DNA from: ASMP01 sp964617015
GTDB taxonomy: Archaea > Nanobdellota > Nanobdellia > Pacearchaeales > GW2011-AR1
Length of the DNA stretch: 64,000 bases
Direction of reading: 5' to 3'
NCBI GenBank assembly: GCA_964617015.1
Contig: CAZTVG010000001.1
Location: 54,556 to 118,555, forward strand
Positions 60,433-64,000 of this stretch are shown piece by piece. The stretch's first letter is position 1. Each line of letters begins with the position of its first letter. Below the pieces are notes generated by a model that searched no databases, was not told the DNA's origin, and was given only the letters and a program-made list of their open reading frames with translations. A program made the translations under genes and the position numbers.

Positions 60433-61245
60433 ATGGGTGTTTTAGACCAAGTTGTAGATTTAAAAAATAAAGGGGTTTCTGAAAATGAAATCGTGAATAA
60501 TTTAAGAGAGCAGGGAATTTCTCCAAAAATGATAGAAAATGCTTTAAGCCAAGCAAAAATAAAAAGTGCTGTTTCTGCTTCTGATGACGTTCAGGAAGGT
60601 ATGGAACCATCAATCATGAGACCTGAAAAAGCAGAGCCCCTTCCAACAGAAGGGATGGGACCTTCGGAAGCAGACTTAACCCCCCCTCCATCTTCTTCAA
60701 GAGTGCCTCCTGCTGCACAGAGAGGTTTTGCCCCTATGACCCAGGAAATGTCTGAGGAAGAATATGTCCCGCGCCCACAGGAAGAGACATATGAATCTTC
60801 ATACTCTCAGCCACAATACAGTGCACAGGAATACTATCCTCAGGAAAGTTATGGATATTCCCCGGCAAGTGCTGGTGCGGGAGACACTGACACAATGATA
60901 GAAATTTCTGAACAGGTTTTTTCTGAAAAGGTAAAGGCAATACAAAAACAACTCGGAGATTTGAATGAATTCAAGACCCTTGCCCAGACAAAAATAGACA
61001 ATATTTCAGACAGGTTGAAAAGAATAGAGACCAGCATTGACAGGCTGCAGTCAGCAATCCTTGAAAAAGTTGGCTCTTACGGGAGGGGCCTGGATAGTGT
61101 AAAAAAGGAGATGGGAATGATGCAGGATTCTTTCGGAAAAATGGTCGGTGTTTTGGCTGATAAAGCTGGAGAAAAGCATCACGTATTACATCATGCTAAA
61201 AAGACAACAATGAAATCAGGGAAAAGACATTCTAGAAAAAGATAA
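60433..61245 (+). CDS. Coiled-coil protein with N-terminal UBA/SHOCT-like helix bundle and disordered linker
   Basis: Residues 1-45 of 270 form a short helical unit (VDLKNKGVSENEIVNNLREQ then GISPKMIENAL). Residues 50-150 are Pro/Ser/Glu/Tyr-rich and probably disordered (YSQPQYSAQEYYPQESYGYS). Residues 155-245 form a coiled coil (VKAIQKQLGDLNEFKTLAQT onward), and the end is a basic tail HHAKKTTMKSGKRHSRKR. It follows the previous coiled-coil gene by 137 bases on the same strand. It looks like a cytosolic scaffold near the filament base; inference only. Confidence 0.55.
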   Translation: MGVLDQVVDLKNKGVSENEIVNNLREQGISPKMIENALSQAKIKSAVSASDDVQEGMEPSIMRPEKAEPLPTEGMGPSEADLTPPPSSSRVPPAAQRGFAPMTQEMSEEEYVPRPQEETYESSYSQPQYSAQEYYPQESYGYSPASAGAGDTDTMIEISEQVFSEKVKAIQKQLGDLNEFKTLAQTKIDNISDRLKRIETSIDRLQSAILEKVGSYGRGLDSVKKEMGMMQDSFGKMVGVLADKAGEKHHVLHHAKKTTMKSGKRHSRKR

Positions 61246-61364
61246 TTAATTCTAAAATCAAGTATAGTTAAGTTTGGAATGTTCTCTTTTAAAAATTATT
61301 GGGAATTCATAAAATTATATTGACAATAACTTAAAAAAATTATTATGATAAAAAATAATTAAGG

Positions 61365-61934
61365 TTAGTCTTCTTCAACCTGGTAAGGTTGATAAACACG
61401 GTGCTTTTTTTTATTTCCTCCACCCCCTTTAAAAACTATTCCCAAAGCCACCAAAAAACCAATTATTGTAAGAACTGTCGGCCATTCAGTCAACCAAAAT
61501 CCATAGCCCCATCCCACATATTGTGCTGTTTGCACAATAACTATGTAGAAAATGATTACTCCCACTGCCAAAAAAGAATATTTTACAACATTACTATCAG
61601 GGTCTAAAAAAAGACCTAATAATATAAACAAAGCAAGTATTACAGAAAGACCAACCCCTACTCTGGGAAAAATCTCCGAGAAAAATACAGGAACAAAGTC
61701 AAACTGCAAAGACAAGAGTCCAACAGTCAAAGCAATAATTCCATTAACTCCCTTGCTATCTTTAAAAATCTTGGTTTTTGTTAATATTCCGTAAACAAGT
61801 GCAAAAATCAGAAGAAAAGGAAGAACAAAACTGAAAAATCCTACCTGCTCCCAGTAAGCCAGCAAATTCCCTATATTTCCCCCGTAATAACCTCCCCTGA
61901 AAAATCCGTGAGAAGCCAGCATCACGTTTAGCAT
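61365..61934 (-). CDS. Polytopic membrane protein, paralogue of the one at 62181
   Basis: The 189-residue protein has five or six hydrophobic segments. FSFVLPFLLIFALVYGILTK and TKIFKDSKGVNGIIALTVGL match the start of the 165-residue protein encoded at 62181-62678. The C-terminus is polar (GGGGNKKKHRVYQPYQVEED). No family name can be given. It may be a small structural membrane protein common in this lineage. Confidence 0.65.
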   Translation of the reverse strand: MLNVMLASHGFFRGGYYGGNIGNLLAYWEQVGFFSFVLPFLLIFALVYGILTKTKIFKDSKGVNGIIALTVGLLSLQFDFVPVFFSEIFPRVGVGLSVILALFILLGLFLDPDSNVVKYSFLAVGVIIFYIVIVQTAQYVGWGYGFWLTEWPTVLTIIGFLVALGIVFKGGGGNKKKHRVYQPYQVEED

Positions 61935-62180
61935 ATTACTTTTCAGCGAATATTCTTTAAATATGTTTCGGGAAAAATAGCTTTGTTAGTAAAAAGGATT
62001 TAATTAAACTATATGTGATAAGATAAGAATAAATTAAATTGCATGGGTAAATTGCTGATTAAAGCAATTCTATTAACACCTTAATATTAATCGCCTCTTA
62101 ATTACCTTAATTATAATCCGTTTTCCCAGTTTTTCCCAAATCAAATTAATTTACTCATTAATCAAACTAATCTAAAAAAC

Positions 62181-62678
62181 TTATGAACTACTACCTTTCC
62201 TCATTACAATGGCTAGGGCAATTATGATAACAACAATAAATGCCGCATTTGTCCAGAAGTCAGCACTCCCACCCTGCCTGAAAAGAAAATCAAATGTACT
62301 TCCTTCGACTCCCAAAGCCCAGAGAAGAGCAATTACAACTGCAACAAGAACTGCAATTCCTATTACTATTTTCAATGCCTTGTTTTCCACTTTTAATGGC
62401 TGCCCTGAAACAAACCCCCAGAGCAGGAGAGCTATGAACAGCACGACAATTGCAACTGTAAAAAACAGTATAAGATTTCCAACAACTAGTTTTGGGAAAA
62501 CAGCCCCTACAAAAATCAGGCCAATAACAAATGAAATAAGAGCATTTAATTGTTTTTGGTTTTCTCCGAAAATTTTTGTTTTCTCAAGAATTCCAAAAGC
62601 TATAAAAAATATCAGAAGGAAGGGTAATATAAATTTGGTAAAAATCCAGTTCTGTAAAATTGTTTCTTCAACTGCCAT
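62181..62678 (-). CDS. Polytopic membrane protein
   Basis: The 165-residue protein has four or five hydrophobic segments. FTKFILPFLLIFFIAFGILE and KTKIFGENQKQLNALISFVI align with the paralogue at 61365. It starts one base after the stop of the PRC-barrel gene, indicating co-transcription. Function unknown. Confidence 0.65.
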   Translation of the reverse strand: MAVEETILQNWIFTKFILPFLLIFFIAFGILEKTKIFGENQKQLNALISFVIGLIFVGAVFPKLVVGNLILFFTVAIVVLFIALLLWGFVSGQPLKVENKALKIVIGIAVLVAVVIALLWALGVEGSTFDFLFRQGGSADFWTNAAFIVVIIIALAIVMRKGSSS

Positions 62679-62679
62679 C

Positions 62680-62958
62680 TTATATCAAATCTTCAGGAAT
62701 TTCTTCTATCTCAGAATCAGAACTAGGCAGAGTGGATTTATTTATAATGAAAATATCGCTTATCGCCCTGACAAACTGGTGAGGTATAATAACACCTCTT
62801 GCTCCTCCAATAAGTGATGTAACGCCTCCCCCTACCTTAATCCGCCATCCGTCAATTTTATTTTCCTGTAGATTAGCCTCTTCAATTTCTCCGAAAAAAT
62901 CCCCAGAGTCTGTGTAGACCTTGGAACCTATAACATCTGTTATTTTCTTGACACGCAT
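62680..62958 (-). CDS. PRC-barrel domain protein
   Basis: The 92-residue protein is a single PRC-barrel: MRVKKITDVIGSKVYTDSGD, FGEIEEANLQ, then GVIIPHQFVRAISDIFII and an acidic tail (SDSEIEEIPEDLI). Small archaeal PRC-barrel proteins include CdpB-type cell-division factors that bind SepF. That link is possible here but unproved. It is the first gene of an operon with the 165-residue membrane protein. Confidence 0.8.
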   Translation of the reverse strand: MRVKKITDVIGSKVYTDSGDFFGEIEEANLQENKIDGWRIKVGGGVTSLIGGARGVIIPHQFVRAISDIFIINKSTLPSSDSEIEEIPEDLI

Positions 62959-63228
62959 ATTAAACGTTGTTCGGGATTATTTAAATATTTTTCCATACCT
63001 CTGGCTTTGTGTATAAATCATCATTTGTTAAAAAAATCCAATACTAACACGTAATTTACCAATATTATGCAAGATACTAAACAAAATCCATAAAATTCCA
63101 TTTTGTCTATGCTCAAAGAAATTTGTTCATAAAGTGTCTAGGTTAAAAAGGGCTTTACACAAAAAGTTAGTTTTTGGAAAGTTTTAAATATATTGATTAG
63201 ACTATAGGATTAGATTCTAAATAATAAA
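62959..63228. other. Intergenic region without recognised features
   Basis: This 270-base AT-rich stretch lies between two divergently transcribed genes. Only TATA-like runs near each gene start (for example ttttaaatat about 45 nt before 63229) can be suggested. No RNA, repeat or open frame is convincing. Confidence 0.4.
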
Positions 63229-63870
63229 ATGGTGTCAAAAGGTTTATCACGAAAGGTTAAAAAGGAAACGTTGAGATTCCTTGAAAATTTAAGGGGTAAA
63301 TTAAATGAGGGTAAAATAAATTATGCTGAAGGGAAGTTATCATATCATCAACGGTCAGCTGAGGGATATGAATTTGCTTTGCGTGAAGAAACCAAATTTT
63401 TTAAACAGAAAAAAGGGGAGCACGAGAATGCGGCAGAATTGGTTGGTGAACAACTAGCTGAATATAGACGCAATATTGAAGGAAATAAATTGGGATTCCT
63501 TGAAAAATTAAGGATAAATTATGCTGAAGGAAAGTTATCATATCATCAACGATCAGCTAGGGAATATGAAACTGCTTCGCGTGAAAAAACCAAATTTTTT
63601 AAACAGAAAAAAGGGGAGCACGAGAATGCGGCAGAATTGGTTGGTGAACAAATAGCTAGAATGAGGGAAGAAGGAGATCAATCTTCGCACAGAGGTCTTG
63701 AGGGAACCATTACCTCTATTCTTCTTTTAATGGGAGGTTTATTTCTCATTTCTGGAAATTTAACAGGATATTCTGTTGCTAATCTTTCCCAATTAGAATC
63801 TAATTGGTTTGGGGTCAGCTTACTTATTCTTGGAATAATTTTAGCTTTTGTGTATTTTAAAAGGAGATAG
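63229..63870 (+). CDS. Repeat-containing helical protein with C-terminal membrane hairpin
   Basis: The 213-residue protein contains two near-identical units of about 48 residues, offset by 66 codons, each with NYAEGKLSYHQRSA, TKFFKQKKGEHENAAELVGE and flanking FLEKLR. The DNA is a 198-bp-period tandem duplication with few changes, so it is recent. After the repeats come two hydrophobic segments (about 155-176 and 190-208) forming a membrane hairpin. The helical repeats probably face the cytosol. Function unknown. Confidence 0.7.
   Translation: MVSKGLSRKVKKETLRFLENLRGKLNEGKINYAEGKLSYHQRSAEGYEFALREETKFFKQKKGEHENAAELVGEQLAEYRRNIEGNKLGFLEKLRINYAEGKLSYHQRSAREYETASREKTKFFKQKKGEHENAAELVGEQIARMREEGDQSSHRGLEGTITSILLLMGGLFLISGNLTGYSVANLSQLESNWFGVSLLILGIILAFVYFKRR
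63316..63660 (+). repeat. Internal tandem duplication, 198-bp period
   Basis: The segment from 63316 recurs from 63514 with a shift of 198 bp (66 codons), keeping the frame. Most of about 145 bp is identical, including the TKFFKQKKGEHENAAELVGEQ coding part. It indicates a recent in-frame duplication. Confidence 0.8.
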
Positions 63871-64000
63871 CTTATTATTCTCACAGGTTATAATTTAATA
63901 ATTTCATAGACAGATTATAGACATTCTAAAATTTATAGACTGTGCTAAGATATTAATGAGATTTAAACTCTGTTATAATACAATCTTTTCAATAATAAAC

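Overview
The window is AT-rich archaeal DNA. It encodes TFB, archaeal or archaeal/eukaryal-type ribosomal proteins (eS8, eL44, eS1/S3Ae, short uS15), aIF2-alpha, aEF1B, Nop10, RadA, RPA, a GINS subunit, SRP54/FtsY, Bud32, an Sm-like protein and EndoQ. A tRNA carries a bulge-helix-bulge intron. Many genes start about 25 nt downstream of a TATA-like box with almost no leader. Several house-keeping proteins are shortened (uS15, Nop10), small proteins are packed with ATGA overlaps, and there are giant Asn/Thr-rich surface proteins. Together this points to a DPANN-type archaeon (Woesearchaeota/Pacearchaeota-like). That placement is an inference from gene content; no rRNA is present to confirm it.

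Layout. 0.2-7.2 kb: four co-oriented surface/exported proteins, the first with tandem cytosolic helix-turn-helix units. 7.1-11.6 kb: YjbQ, tRNA-Cys, tRNA-Arg(TCT), pterin dehydratase, RNase Z, Sm-like protein, eS8, TFB and an unknown protein. 11.6-20.8 kb: tRNA-Leu plus a stray tRNA 3' half, then a leftward operon ending in a 2136-residue exported protein with a C-terminal lysozyme-like (SLT) domain, preceded by small ORFs, a zinc ribbon and a 607-residue pilin-like protein. 20.9-26.4 kb: an accessory island with a LAGLIDADG endonuclease whose last codons overlap tRNA-Val, an OAS/CCA-like nucleotidyltransferase, a GT2 glycosyltransferase, a methyltransferase and a frameshifted second glycosyltransferase. 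26.4-42.6 kb: information-processing and house-keeping genes with tRNA-Thr and tRNA-Gln. 42.8-48.4 kb: a PGF-pre-PGF surface protein, intron-containing tRNA-Arg(GCG), intein-containing RadA and RPA. 48.5-49.4 kb: aEF1B and a HIT-like protein. 49.4-59.9 kb: a fifteen-gene leftward locus for a type IV filament. 60-64 kb: coiled-coil proteins, two paralogous membrane proteins, a PRC-barrel protein and a repeat-containing membrane protein.

How the parts fit. The filament locus has a secretion ATPase, a double T2SSF-type platform protein, a flippase-like protein, ten small or pilin-like proteins, a small basic ORF and a prepilin peptidase, mostly joined by 1-8 nt overlaps. Several of these subunits and the giant SLT protein are cysteine-rich, and a VKOR-type thiol oxidase and a signal-bearing MsrA lie in the same window, suggesting disulfide-stabilised surface structures. 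Surface glycosylation genes and several large N-x-S/T-rich proteins fit a cell that invests heavily in its exterior. Other points of interest are tRNA-Thr with an apparent G19-C56 to U19-A56 swap, C33 in two tRNAs, and several enzymes of known folds that have lost catalytic residues.
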